A DNA stretch of 64,000 nucleotides from the NCBI GenBank assembly GCA_963806735.1, contig CAWEBE010000067.1:1-64000 (forward strand). Direction: 5' to 3'. The stretch is from CADEFX01 sp963806735. GTDB lineage: Bacteria; Pseudomonadota; Alphaproteobacteria; Rhizobiales; Hyphomicrobiaceae. Below the pieces are notes generated by a model, which did no database searches, was not told the DNA's origin, and saw only the letters and a program-made list of their open reading frames with translations. Position numbers and translations under genes: made by a program. Shown one piece after another: positions 33,965-43,288 of the stretch (position 1 is its first letter; the number at the start of each line of letters is the position of its first letter).

Positions 33965-35836
33965 GTGGCTGCTGATTCCTCAGTCTTCCCGGATCGATTG
34001 CCGGCGGCGGCATCCCTCGATGCCGCGCGCGATATCCTGCGCAGGACGTTCGGTCACACCGAGTTCCGCGGCCTGCAGGCCGGTGTGATTGGCGAAATTC
34101 TGGCCGGCCGCAGTGCGCTGGCGGTGCTGCCGACAGGCGGCGGCAAGAGCCTGTGCTACCAGATCCCGGCGCTGGTTCGCCGCGGCCTCGGCCTCGTGAT
34201 CTCGCCGCTGATTGCGCTGATGGCCGATCAGGTTGCAGCTCTGCAGCAGTCGGGCGTGGCCGCCGAGCGGCTCGACTCCTCGACGAGTCCTGAGGCCCGC
34301 GGCGATATCTGGCGCCGCGTCGGCGAGGGTGCGCTGAACTTGCTCTACCTGTCGCCGGAGGGCTTAATGCAGACGTCCATGCTGCAGCGCCTCTCGGGAC
34401 TGCCGCTGGCGCTGGTGGCCATCGACGAGGCCCACTGCGTCAGCCAATGGGGCCACGACTTCCGTCCGGAGTACCGCATGCTAGGCCGGCTGGCGGAAAT
34501 CTTTCCGCAGGTACCGCGCCTAGCTGTCACCGCCACCGCCGATGCACGCACGCGCGAGGACATCCGCATCGAGCTGCAGCTTGGGGCGGCGCGGGAGTTC
34601 GTCGACAGCTTCGCGCGTCCCGAACTCGCCCTTTCGGCCGAGCGCAAGCGAGGGCATGGGCATGGCCGCGTGCTAGAGCTGGTGGCCGAGCGGCCCAAAC
34701 GCTCAGGCGTAATTTATGCCGGCTCGCGCGACGGCGTCGACAAGCTGGCGGAGCGGCTGGTGGCGGCCGGCGTACCGGCGCTGGCCTACCACGCCGGTCA
34801 TGACAAGGATGTGCGCGCGACGCGGCTCGAGCAGTTCCTGGAGGCGGACGCTGCCGTCATGGTCGCGACCATCGCCTTCGGCATGGGCGTCGACAAGCCC
34901 GACGTCCGCTATGTCATCCACGCCGATCCGCCGGCGGCGATCGAGGCCTACTGGCAGGAGGTCGGTCGCGCCGGCCGCGACGGCGCCGTCGCTGAGGGCA
35001 TAACGCTCTACTCAGCCTCCGATCTCGCCTGGGCCATGCGCCGGATCGAGAGCCGTGATGTGGATGCCAGCGTCAAGTCCGTGCAGATCCGCAAGTTGCG
35101 CCAGTTCTACGCCATGCTCGACGGCGCCGGCTGCCGGCCGGCCGCCGTGCGCCGCTATTTCGGCGAGACCGGAGTGCAGCCGTGCGGGGTGTGCGACCTC
35201 TGCATCACTGCGCCCAAGGCCACCGACGTCACCGAAGCGGCGCAGAAGGCACTTTCGGCCGTGCATCGTCTGGGCGGGCGCTTCGGCCGCGGACGCATCG
35301 TCGATCACTTGCTCGGCAAGACTAAGGATGCGCCGTCTTCCGAAACCGCAATGTCGACCTACGGCATCGGGGGCGAGTTCAGTTCCGGCGGCTGGCGCGA
35401 TCTCATCGATCAGCTTCTGTTCGAGGGCCTGCTGCGCGAAGACCCCAACGAGGGCCGGCCGCTGATCGGGCTCGGCGAGGCCGACGACGTGCGCGCGGTC
35501 TATCGCGGCGAACGCCGTGTCGCGGTGCGCCGGATGCCGGCCGGTGAAAGCGCAGACGTGAGCGGCCGGAGTGGCCGCGCACGCAAGCGCCGCAGCGGCG
35601 AGCCGGCGGTGGATGCCGCAGACGCCGCCCTGTTCGAGGCGCTGCGTGCGTGGCGGCGCGACCGTGCCGCCGAGCAGCACGTGCCGCCCTATGTGATCTT
35701 TCACGATGCGACGCTGGCCGACATCGCGCGCCGACGTCCGGCGAATGCGGATGCCCTCAAGGGTGTCAGCGGCGTCGGCCAGAGCAAGCTGCAGCGCTAC
35801 GGCGCCGAGGTTCTGAAACTGGTGAGGGAAAACTGA
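33965..35836 (+). CDS. recQ: ATP-dependent DNA helicase RecQ
   Basis: 3'-5' DNA helicase for recombination and repair, 623 residues. Helicase motifs: VLPTGGGKSLCYQIPALV (Walker A), AIDEAHCVSQWGHDFRPEYR (DEAH), TATAD, and VGRAGRDGA (motif VI). The zinc site uses CRPAAVRRYF plus CGVCDLC, followed by an RQC region, and the C-terminus carries an HRDC domain (FEALRAWRRDRAAEQHVPPY, then ALKGVSGVGQSKLQRYG). A GTG at 33965 is the likely start; no strong ribosome site is visible. Somewhat shorter between domains than E. coli RecQ is not seen; length is normal. Confidence 0.95.
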   Translation: MAADSSVFPDRLPAAASLDAARDILRRTFGHTEFRGLQAGVIGEILAGRSALAVLPTGGGKSLCYQIPALVRRGLGLVISPLIALMADQVAALQQSGVAAERLDSSTSPEARGDIWRRVGEGALNLLYLSPEGLMQTSMLQRLSGLPLALVAIDEAHCVSQWGHDFRPEYRMLGRLAEIFPQVPRLAVTATADARTREDIRIELQLGAAREFVDSFARPELALSAERKRGHGHGRVLELVAERPKRSGVIYAGSRDGVDKLAERLVAAGVPALAYHAGHDKDVRATRLEQFLEADAAVMVATIAFGMGVDKPDVRYVIHADPPAAIEAYWQEVGRAGRDGAVAEGITLYSASDLAWAMRRIESRDVDASVKSVQIRKLRQFYAMLDGAGCRPAAVRRYFGETGVQPCGVCDLCITAPKATDVTEAAQKALSAVHRLGGRFGRGRIVDHLLGKTKDAPSSETAMSTYGIGGEFSSGGWRDLIDQLLFEGLLREDPNEGRPLIGLGEADDVRAVYRGERRVAVRRMPAGESADVSGRSGRARKRRSGEPAVDAADAALFEALRAWRRDRAAEQHVPPYVIFHDATLADIARRRPANADALKGVSGVGQSKLQRYGAEVLKLVREN

Positions 35837-36082
35837 TCCTGTCGAGGTCCAATCGGACCTCCGAGGGCATGACCGAGGCTGGAAGGGGCTGCAGTACACG
35901 CTCTCCGCTAGGCCGTGATTGTTTCGATCAATATGCTCGCAAACGTGCGTCGAACCGAACCGTTCAAGACCGCTCTTCCCCTAGTAGCGGATGTCCGAGC
36001 TCCTGATGCATGAGTGCCGCCTGCAGGCTGAGCTGCGTCAAGCCCATGAGATTGATGCTCGTTTTTTTGCGGCCCTCACCCC

Positions 36083-36946
36083 CTATTCCACTTTGAAATG
36101 ATCGGGACGGCCGGTGGGCCATGGATCGCCCCAACATTGCTGACCGCCATCGACGGTCAGCACCTCACCGGTGATGAACTTAGCCGACGGGGCGGCGAGG
36201 TAGACGCAGGCTTCGGCCACGTCCCAGACATCGCCGGGCCTCTTCATAGGATTGGCCTCCACGTAGGTCTTGAGCCCCTCGGGTGGATAGTGAGCGAAGC
36301 CCGAGGTCTCGAGAACGCCAGGTGCAATGCAGTTGACGCGGATACCGAACGGCGCCCACTCGACGGCAACGCTCTTCGACAAATAGGTGACGCCGGCGCG
36401 TGCGGCGGCGGTGTGCGCAATGCCCGGCATGCCGCGCCAGAAATCGGCGACGATATTCACGATTGACCCGGTTGCCTTGCGCGCAACCCACTGCTTGGCG
36501 GCAGCCTGCATCATGTACCAGGTGCCGTTGAGGTTGTTGTCGATGACCGCGTTCCAACCTTTCGGCTTGAAGTCGAGCGCCATCTGCGCGAACTGACCGC
36601 CGGCATTGTTGATGAGCGTATCGAGGCGTCCGAGCTCGCGCCAGATATTGGCGATGTAGGCAGCACACCGCTCGTGATAGCGGATGTTTATGGCTTCGGC
36701 GTAGACCCGTGCACCAAGCGTCTCAAAGTAATCTTTGGCATGTGTCAGCCGGTCCTCGTTGCGTCCCAGAATGGCGACATCGGCGCCCAGACGTGCAAAC
36801 AGTGTTGCAATAGCGAATCCGAAGCCGCTGCCAGCGCCGGTGACGGCCACGACCTTGCCCTTGAAGAGGTCGTTGCGATAGACCGTCGGCATGGTGCGCA
36901 GCTGCTCCTCGGTCAGTCCAAATTGCCGTGCGCCTGCGACCGCCAT
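36083..36946 (-). CDS. SDR family oxidoreductase (2,4-dienoyl-CoA reductase-like)
   Basis: Short-chain dehydrogenase of 287 residues. VVAVTGAGSGFGFAIATLFA is the nucleotide motif, NNAGGQFAQMALDFKPKGWN carries the NNAG and a glutamine in place of the usual catalytic surroundings, as in peroxisomal-type dienoyl-CoA or trans-enoyl reductases. Position of YxxxK is replaced: the aligned region reads HTAAARAGVTYLSKSVAVEW, lacking the canonical tyrosine, again like dienoyl-CoA reductases. AGGGGAGG precedes the ATG at 36946. The upstream in-frame extension has no ribosome site. Stand-alone gene. Confidence 0.82.
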   Translation of the reverse strand: MAVAGARQFGLTEEQLRTMPTVYRNDLFKGKVVAVTGAGSGFGFAIATLFARLGADVAILGRNEDRLTHAKDYFETLGARVYAEAINIRYHERCAAYIANIWRELGRLDTLINNAGGQFAQMALDFKPKGWNAVIDNNLNGTWYMMQAAAKQWVARKATGSIVNIVADFWRGMPGIAHTAAARAGVTYLSKSVAVEWAPFGIRVNCIAPGVLETSGFAHYPPEGLKTYVEANPMKRPGDVWDVAEACVYLAAPSAKFITGEVLTVDGGQQCWGDPWPTGRPDHFKVE

Positions 36947-37205
36947 GATTGTGCCTCCCCTCTCGTGGTCTCGTTTCCGGAGCGAGACGGAGGGGCAACG
37001 CCAATCCGAAATCCTCCGCGTTGTGAATGCCAAGAGTAACCCAGGCGGCATGAGCTGTGCCATCGCGAGCCTACGGGCAGATGACGTAGTGTGATCCGGC
37101 CTGCCGCTGGTCCAAGATTCCTCTACCAATGCAGCTTGCCGTCATCGACGGGCACCGATATCGTCGCAGGCACGATCGCGCGAGACGATCATCTTTGGGA
37201 GGCGC

Positions 37206-37496
37206 ATGAAGGCACGTTTGTTCCGCTCCGAGCGCGCTTACGCGCTCGCCGAAGTGTTTCGGCTGCAAAGCGAAGCATATACCTATGCCCAGCTTGCCGC
37301 TGACCCCAAGGGGGCAAGCGACGCCGGGACCGCAGGCGCGCTGACCGCAATCATACACGCAGTCAATGACGCGTTGCACCCGTGCTGCGCGCAAGCCTTC
37401 GCGCAATTGTCCGTATCCGAGAGCATCTGGCAGCCGCTAGCCGCGTGCCGAGACGCTGACCGGCGCTTTACAAGGAGGACCCAATGCGTGAGCTGA
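37206..37496 (+). CDS. Small hypothetical protein overlapping the dioxygenase start
   Basis: Possible 96-residue protein with a good GGAGGCGC site before the ATG. It begins MKARLFRSERAYALAEVFRL and continues QSEAYTYAQLAADPKGASDA, rich in alanine and probably helical. It ends 13 bases inside the dioxygenase gene. Codon use is compatible with coding, but no family is recognised, so it may be a chance frame in the dioxygenase leader. Confidence 0.4.
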   Translation: MKARLFRSERAYALAEVFRLQSEAYTYAQLAADPKGASDAGTAGALTAIIHAVNDALHPCCAQAFAQLSVSESIWQPLAACRDADRRFTRRTQCVS

Positions 37497-38458
37497 CCCC
37501 CGAGACGATCACCGAGGCCGTCCTCGAGCAGATGGCGTCCACGTCCGACCCACGCCTGAAGGAGGTTATGGCCGCGGCCGTGAAGCACCTGCACGCCTTC
37601 GCCCGCGAGGTGGACCTGACACCGGCCGAGTGGCTCAAGGGCATCGAATTCATGACCGCCGTCGGCAAGATGTGCACGCCGGAGCGGCAGGAGTTCATTC
37701 TGCTGTCGGACACACTAGGGCTTTCCGCGCTGGTCAACGGCCTGCACGACCGCACCGCACTCGAGGAGGCAACCCACACGAGCCTGCTCGGCCCGTTCTT
37801 TCGGGAGAATGCACCGAGGCTCGAAGCTGGAGCACAGATCGCCAATAAGGTCACACCCGGCACCGAGATCGCGCTGTGGGGCAAGGTCACCAACGTTCGC
37901 GGCGAGCCGTTGGCGAACGCTCAAGTATCGGTCTGGCAGACGGGTGCGGACGGTCTCTACGACATCCAGGTCGATACCAGCGGAACGGACTATCGCGGTG
38001 TATTCACCACTGATACGCAGGGGAACTATGCGCTGCGGACCGTGCGTCCGATCGGTTATTCAATTCCGATGGATGGCCCCGTCGGCAAGCTCGTCAACGA
38101 TCAGGGCCGCCATGGCATGCGGCCGGCCCACATCCACTTCCTAGTCAGCGCGCCCGGCTACCGGGAGTTGGTGACCGCGCTCTACGTCAAAGGCGACGCG
38201 CACATTGCCGACGATGTGGTGTTCGGCTCGTCTGCCGATCTCGTTGCCGAGTTGAAGCACGACGATCCAGCTTGCCCCCTGAAAGCCATCCCGAGCCTGC
38301 GCTTCGACCTGGCCCTTTCGCGCGAGGGTGTAGCAGACAAGAAAACCGGGCGCGTGGGTGCGGATCCCGCGGCTATCTTCAAGGCAAAAGCGAATGATGC
38401 CGCTCCAGCGGCTGGGCCAGCGAGGAAAGGCGTGCTCGGCACGCTGTTTGGGCGATAG
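37484..38458 (+). CDS. Intradiol ring-cleavage dioxygenase (hydroxyquinol/catechol 1,2-type)
   Basis: Non-haem Fe(III) dioxygenase that opens an ortho-diol aromatic ring to a cis,cis-muconate-type acid, cytoplasmic, 324 residues. N-terminal linker helices (SDPRLKEVMAAAVKHLHAFA, TPAEWLKGIEFMTAVGKMCT) are followed by the catalytic domain with iron ligands Tyr159 (DGLYD), Tyr192 (PIGYSIP), His216 and His218 (RPAHIHFL). LLGPFFRENAPRLEAGAQIA is the usual strand. AGGAGG precedes the ATG. The C-terminal 40 residues are an Ala/Lys-rich tail. Linked to a LIV-type ABC transporter on the same strand, suggesting import and cleavage of an aromatic compound. Confidence 0.88.
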   Translation: MRELTPETITEAVLEQMASTSDPRLKEVMAAAVKHLHAFAREVDLTPAEWLKGIEFMTAVGKMCTPERQEFILLSDTLGLSALVNGLHDRTALEEATHTSLLGPFFRENAPRLEAGAQIANKVTPGTEIALWGKVTNVRGEPLANAQVSVWQTGADGLYDIQVDTSGTDYRGVFTTDTQGNYALRTVRPIGYSIPMDGPVGKLVNDQGRHGMRPAHIHFLVSAPGYRELVTALYVKGDAHIADDVVFGSSADLVAELKHDDPACPLKAIPSLRFDLALSREGVADKKTGRVGADPAAIFKAKANDAAPAAGPARKGVLGTLFGR

Positions 38459-38532
38459 CCGAAACGAACCGACTAAACAACCGGCAAGTCGGGAGTTTGA
38501 AAGCCCGGCCAAACAACACACGGGAGGAAACC

Positions 38533-39780
38533 ATGAGACGCAGAAACGTCCTTGCGGCCCTTGGCTTCATGCTGGCAGTGCCGCTTTCTTGTGCTTCTCC
38601 AGCAATCGCTCAGCAGCCGATCAAGATCGGCATGAGCATGCCGGCAACCGGTGGACTTGCCGCCGGCGGCAAGTCTTCCCTGATCGGCATCGAGATTTGG
38701 CGCGACGACGTCAACGCCAAGGGCGGCCTGCTCGGCCGCAAGGTGGAGTTGTTCGTCTATGACGACAAGTCCAGCGCAGCCGAGAGCCCGGTGATCTACG
38801 CCAAGCTGCTCGACGTCGACAAGGTCGATATCCTGTTTGCGCCCTATGCCACCGTGCAAACGGCGGCGATCATGCCGCTCGTCAGGGAGCGAGGTCTGTT
38901 GCTCATGGGCAACTTCTCGTTTCAGGTGAACAGCAAGGTCAAGCACGACATGTGGTTCAACAACGCTCCGTGGGGACCTGCCGACAGCTGGGCCAAGTCC
39001 TTCATGGACATCGGCACCAAGGCCGGCGCGAAGTCCATTGCGATTCTGGCCGCCGATCAGGAGTTTGCGCAGAACGTAGCCAAGACCGCCAAGGCCGTCG
39101 CCGCCGAGCGCTCGATGCCTCTCGTCTATGAGCAGAGCTATCCGCCCAATACGATCGAGTTCTCGGCAATGATCCGGGCGCTCAAGGCGGCGAAGCCCGA
39201 CATGGTATTCGTTGCATCCTATCCGCCGGACTCGGTTGGCATCCTGCGTGCAGTAAACGAGATCGGCGTCGGCGAGAACGTCAAGGTCTTCGGCGGCGGT
39301 ATGGTCGGGCTACAGTTCGCCTCTAACCTGGAATCCATGGGGTCGCTTCTAAATGGCGTGGTCAACTACAACAGTTGGCTGCCGGAACCGAGCATGTATT
39401 TCGACGGCACGAAAGAATTCTTCGCCAAGTACACCCCGCGTGCCATTGAGGCGAAGGTCGATCCGCTCGGCTACTACCTGGCGCCGTTCGGGTACGCGAG
39501 CGGCCAGATGCTCGAAGCCGCTGTCAACGCCACCAAGGATCTCGATCAGAAGGCGATCGCCAAATACCTGCGCGACAACGAGCATAAGACGATCGTCGGG
39601 CCAATCGCGTTCGGGTCAGACGGGGAACGCAGCGTTTCCGCGACATTGCAGGCGCAGTATCGCGGTGTGATCGACAAGAACCTCGACCAGTTCAAGACTG
39701 CCGGCAGGCAGGTGATCTTGTTTCCCGAGAACTTGAAGACAGGCGAGGTCGTAGTGCCCTTCGAGAAGGCCAGGAAATAA
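38533..39780 (+). CDS. LIV-type ABC transporter substrate-binding protein
   Basis: Periplasmic type I binding protein, 415 residues from the ATG with GGGAGG upstream. Signal MRRRNVLAALGFMLAVPLSC ends near AIAQQ. The mature N-terminus IKIGMSMPATGGLAAGGKSS and ADQEFAQNVAKTAKAVAAER are family patterns; a urea/amide or aromatic ligand is as likely as an amino acid, since this family has many aromatic-binding members. First transporter gene after the dioxygenase, 75 bases away. Confidence 0.9.
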   Translation: MRRRNVLAALGFMLAVPLSCASPAIAQQPIKIGMSMPATGGLAAGGKSSLIGIEIWRDDVNAKGGLLGRKVELFVYDDKSSAAESPVIYAKLLDVDKVDILFAPYATVQTAAIMPLVRERGLLLMGNFSFQVNSKVKHDMWFNNAPWGPADSWAKSFMDIGTKAGAKSIAILAADQEFAQNVAKTAKAVAAERSMPLVYEQSYPPNTIEFSAMIRALKAAKPDMVFVASYPPDSVGILRAVNEIGVGENVKVFGGGMVGLQFASNLESMGSLLNGVVNYNSWLPEPSMYFDGTKEFFAKYTPRAIEAKVDPLGYYLAPFGYASGQMLEAAVNATKDLDQKAIAKYLRDNEHKTIVGPIAFGSDGERSVSATLQAQYRGVIDKNLDQFKTAGRQVILFPENLKTGEVVVPFEKARK

Positions 39781-39917
39781 TTAGACAAACGTTCGTTGCA
39801 CACGGCCAGGCAGAGGCTAGGGGTGAGGAGTGGCAGCAAGCGCTCAGCGCGAGCAGCGGCTCTGCACCTCGGCCCTCCTCATCGCGAATGCGATGGAGAG
39901 AGGGGATTGGAGCGTGC

Positions 39918-40790
39918 ATGTTCTCCCTCGAGTTGCTTCTGGACGCCATCGTGCTCGGCGTGCTGGTCGGCTGCTTCTATGCAGCCGTCAGCATCGGGCT
40001 ATCGGTCTCGTTCGGACTTCTCGATGTGCCGCACGTTGCCCATCCAGCTTTCCTCGTGCTTGCTGCCTATGGGACGTACGTCTTCAACCAGCTCGGGATC
40101 GACCCCATCGTTGCCGGACTGATGCTGGCGCCCGTTTTCTTCTTGTTCGGCATCCTGTCCTACCGCCTTTACTACGAGACATTCGAGCGTCGCGGTAGCG
40201 ATGCGGGCGTGCGCGGCATCGCCTTCTTCTTCGGTGTCGCCTTCGTCATCGAGGTGGTAATCATCCTGATGTTTGGTGTCGATCAGCGTTCGGCGCAGGC
40301 GCTCTATATCGGAAAAAGCGTCGAAATCGCCGACATGCGCATTCCCTTGCGCCTGCTTGTCGCCTTTGCTGTCGCGCTGACTCTGACTGCGCTGCTTACA
40401 CTCTATTTGTCACGCACGTTCACGGGCCGAGCCATTCGCGCCGTCGCGCAGGATGAGATGGCGCTGCGTCTGATGGGCGCCAATCCGATCGCGATCAAGC
40501 AATGGGCTTTCGGCATTGCAACCGCAGTGCTCGGGCCCGCGGGCGCTCTGCTCATCATCGTGTCGCCGGTCGACCCGACGCTTGATCGCGCCTATATCGG
40601 GCGCACATTCTGTGTGGTCGTGATGGCGGGCCTCGGCAGCATGACGGGAACGCTGGTCGCGGCGATCATACTCGGCGTCGCGGAATCGATCGTCCTTACC
40701 CTATACGGTGCGTCGTGGGCCCCCGCCATATCGTTTGCGATGCTACTTGCCGTCCTGGCTGTGCGCCCGCAAGGCCTGTTCGGGAGATAG
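39918..40790 (+). CDS. LIV-type ABC permease (LivH-like)
   Basis: Membrane subunit of about 290 residues, roughly eight helices. VSIGLSVSFGLLDVPHVAHP is the first conserved motif, RTFTGRAIRAVAQDEMALRL the coupling loop, with LVAAIILGVAESIVLTLYGA near the C-terminus. The ATG at 39918 is assumed (GGAG about six bases upstream). Substrate determined by the upstream binding protein. Confidence 0.88.
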   Translation: MFSLELLLDAIVLGVLVGCFYAAVSIGLSVSFGLLDVPHVAHPAFLVLAAYGTYVFNQLGIDPIVAGLMLAPVFFLFGILSYRLYYETFERRGSDAGVRGIAFFFGVAFVIEVVIILMFGVDQRSAQALYIGKSVEIADMRIPLRLLVAFAVALTLTALLTLYLSRTFTGRAIRAVAQDEMALRLMGANPIAIKQWAFGIATAVLGPAGALLIIVSPVDPTLDRAYIGRTFCVVVMAGLGSMTGTLVAAIILGVAESIVLTLYGASWAPAISFAMLLAVLAVRPQGLFGR

Positions 40791-40796
40791 AGCGCG

Positions 40797-41771
40797 ATGG
40801 GGGAAACGCAGCGCGGATGGACGTTCTGGGCAGTTGCGGCGCTCTTCATCGCTGCCGCGGCAAGTGCGACATTTCTGATCAAGAACGAATACCCGTTCTT
40901 TGCCGGCTATGTGATCTTGCAGTTCATCGTCCTCGCGACCGCCTGGAATATTCTTGGCGGTTACGCAGGTTATGTGAACTTCGGCACGAGCGCATTCTTC
41001 GGCCTCGGCGTCTACACCGCTGTCTTTCTGTTCAGGTGGATCGGCGCACCGCTGCTGGTTCAGATCATCGCTGCCGCTGGGGTTGGCGCCCTGCTCGGCT
41101 TCCTGGTCGGACTGCTTACGCTCAGGATGCGCGGTATCTTCTTCTCGATTGCGACCATTGCCCTCACGATCATCATCGAGACCTTCGTCATCAATTGGAA
41201 ATTTGTCGGCGGAGCGACCGGCATGCAGATGATCCGACCATCGGCGACGGCGCCGTTCGACAGCTATGTCAAGATGCTGTTCGTCGGCAGCGCCGTCATG
41301 GTGGTAGTAGCCGTCGCGCTCGCCCGCTTCATTCAAGGCTCCTGGATCGGTCGCGGACTGCAGGCGCTGCGTGACGACGAGCTTGCCGCTGAATGCACGG
41401 GCGTGCCGACATTAAGGCTCAAGCTCCTGGCCTGCGTCATCTCCGGGGCCCTGATGTGTGCGGCTGGGGCGCCGAATGCGATGTACCTTTCCTTTGCCGA
41501 CCCCGCCTCGGCATTCAATTTGAACTACTCGGTCTCAGCACTCGCCATGGCGCTGATTGGTGGCACCGCGCATTGGATTGGACCTATCCTTGGCGCCCTG
41601 CTGCTCGGCGCGACGCAGCAATTGCTCACGGTCACCATCTCGTCCGAGGTAAACGTGCTCGTGCTCGGCCTGATGCTCGTGCTGTTCGTTGTTGGCGCGC
41701 CGGACGGTCTTATCGGCCTCTATCGGCGGACTCGCGCTCGTATCGGCGGGGACTGGAGCAGTCGGCCATGA
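40797..41771 (+). CDS. LIV-type ABC permease (LivM-like)
   Basis: Second membrane subunit, 324 residues, about ten helices. ATAWNILGGYAGYVNFGTSA is the hallmark LivM motif, GLLTLRMRGIFFSIATIALT the central pair, and GRGLQALRDDELAAECTGVP the coupling loop. Follows LivH after six bases and overlaps the next gene by four (ATGA), so the unit is tightly coupled. Confidence 0.9.
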   Translation: MGETQRGWTFWAVAALFIAAAASATFLIKNEYPFFAGYVILQFIVLATAWNILGGYAGYVNFGTSAFFGLGVYTAVFLFRWIGAPLLVQIIAAAGVGALLGFLVGLLTLRMRGIFFSIATIALTIIIETFVINWKFVGGATGMQMIRPSATAPFDSYVKMLFVGSAVMVVVAVALARFIQGSWIGRGLQALRDDELAAECTGVPTLRLKLLACVISGALMCAAGAPNAMYLSFADPASAFNLNYSVSALAMALIGGTAHWIGPILGALLLGATQQLLTVTISSEVNVLVLGLMLVLFVVGAPDGLIGLYRRTRARIGGDWSSRP

Positions 41772-42509
41772 GCGCGGCGCTTCTTGAAGTCGAAGGCGTG
41801 ACCAAGCGGTTCGGCGGCTTCACCGCGCTCGATACAGTTAGCGTCACGATCAGACCCGGAGAGCGATTTCGGGCTGGTCGGCCCCAATGGCTCTGGAAAG
41901 ACAACCCTGATCAACTGCATCTCGGGCGTTTTTGGACTTGATGCGGGCGCGATCTCCTTCAAAGGCGAGAACATCTCGCGCCTGCCAGCTTACGTTCGCA
42001 CACGTCGCGGCATCGCGCGCAGCTTCCAGATCCCGCGACCCTTCAGAAGCATGACAGTGATCGAGAATTTGATGGTGGCCCTCGACTTCGCAGTAGTTGG
42101 GCATGGTCTCGGAGCAAGCGCTAGACAACAGGAGGTGATGTCGTTGCTCGAGCGCATGGGGCTCGCAGCTAAAGCTTCAAGGTCAACGAATGAGCTGAGC
42201 CAAGTCGAACTGCGCAGGTTGGAGCTGGCTCGCGCCATGGCGGCGCGCCCAAAACTACTGATCTCGGACGAGGCTATGGCCGGCCTTTCGAGCGGCGAGA
42301 TCGATGAAGTCCTCGATCTGCTCATCAAGCTCAACAGCGAGGGCATCACGATCATCATGATCGAACACATCATGCACGCGGTGGTGCGGTTCTCCGAGCG
42401 TGTGATGTGCCTCGATGCGGGCCGCATCATAGCATCCGGCACACCCGCTGAGGTGATGGCCGAGAAACGCGTCCAGGAGGCTTACCTTGGCGCTTACGCT
42501 CACAGTTGA
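41768..42509 (+). pseudogene. LivG-like ABC ATPase, single-base frameshift
   Basis: ATP-binding subunit of the LIV system. Frame one reads MSAALLEVEGVTKRFGGFTA, LDTVSVTIRPGER. At about 41864-41868 one extra base moves the frame, so Walker A (GLVGPNGSGKTTLINCISGV) lies in another frame, continuing FQIPRPFRSMTVIENLM, a signature NELSQVELRRLELARAMAAR and Walker B (LLISDEAMAGLSSGEID), ending at 42509. The full repaired protein would be about 247 residues. The signature lacks the canonical LSGGQ. Unless the base is a sequence error, this transporter is inactive. Confidence 0.8.
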
Positions 42510-43224
42510 TGGCATCGATGCCGGCTACGGCGCCGTGCGTGCGCTATCCGGGGTGTCGATCGACGTCGCAGCGGGCGAGACGGTGGTGCTGCTAGGCACC
42601 AACGGCAATGGCAAGAGCACACTCATGAAATGCATCATGGGTCTCGTGCGGCCGACCAAAGGTACGATCACGCTCAAGATCAATGGGGCAGCAAACGACC
42701 TCACCAGGCTGCCGGCCGAGGCCATCGTCGAGCTTGGCGTTGCCCTGGTTCCCGAGGGCCGCCGGCTCTTTCCGAAGCTGACAGTCGAGGAAAACCTGAT
42801 GCTCGGGGCCTTCCGTCGGGAGGCGCGCGGGGCCATCGCTCGCAATCTCGAGTTCGCGTTCGAAACCTTCCCGATCCTGAAAGAACGCCGCCGCCAGCTC
42901 GCGGGCACCCTGTCGGGCGGCCAGCAGCAGATGCTGGCAATCGCGCGAGCATTAATGTCGGCGCCCCGGCTGTTGCTCGTCGATGAGCCCTCCGTCGGGC
43001 TCTCGCCGCTGCTTGTCACCCAAACCATCACCAAAATCGGTGAGCTGAAGCACCAGTTCGGCCTCACTGTGCTTATGGCAGAGCAGAACTTTCATCAGTC
43101 GATCCGTATCGCCGACCGTGGCTACGTCATTGTCCACGGCCAGATTGCCGTCGATGCGCGCTCCGTTGCCGAGCTCGAGGCCGATGATCTCGTTAAGAAG
43201 CTCTACCTCGGAGGAACGTCTTGA
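42487..43224 (+). CDS. LIV-type ABC ATPase (LivF-like)
   Basis: Second ATP-binding subunit, 245 residues. TTG start with AGGAGG six bases upstream, overlapping the LivG end by 23 bases. Walker A GTNGNGKSTLMKC, LVPEGRRLFPKLTVEENLML, signature LSGGQQQMLAIARALM, Walker B LLLVDEPSVGLSPLL and the switch histidine position replaced by glutamine in LMAEQNFHQ, as usual for LivF. Last gene of the forward dioxygenase-LIV unit. Confidence 0.92.
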   Translation: MALTLTVDGIDAGYGAVRALSGVSIDVAAGETVVLLGTNGNGKSTLMKCIMGLVRPTKGTITLKINGAANDLTRLPAEAIVELGVALVPEGRRLFPKLTVEENLMLGAFRREARGAIARNLEFAFETFPILKERRRQLAGTLSGGQQQMLAIARALMSAPRLLLVDEPSVGLSPLLVTQTITKIGELKHQFGLTVLMAEQNFHQSIRIADRGYVIVHGQIAVDARSVAELEADDLVKKLYLGGTS

Positions 43225-43288
43225 GGAGACTCCGCATTGTCGGCGGCTTTGCAAGACGTGGTGCACATCTCGACGACGTGTGCACCGG

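Noticed and set aside
36083..36946. Calling the SDR a 3-oxoacyl-ACP reductase (fabG)
   Set aside because: The catalytic tyrosine environment is altered, matching dienoyl-CoA-reductase-like members more than FabG.
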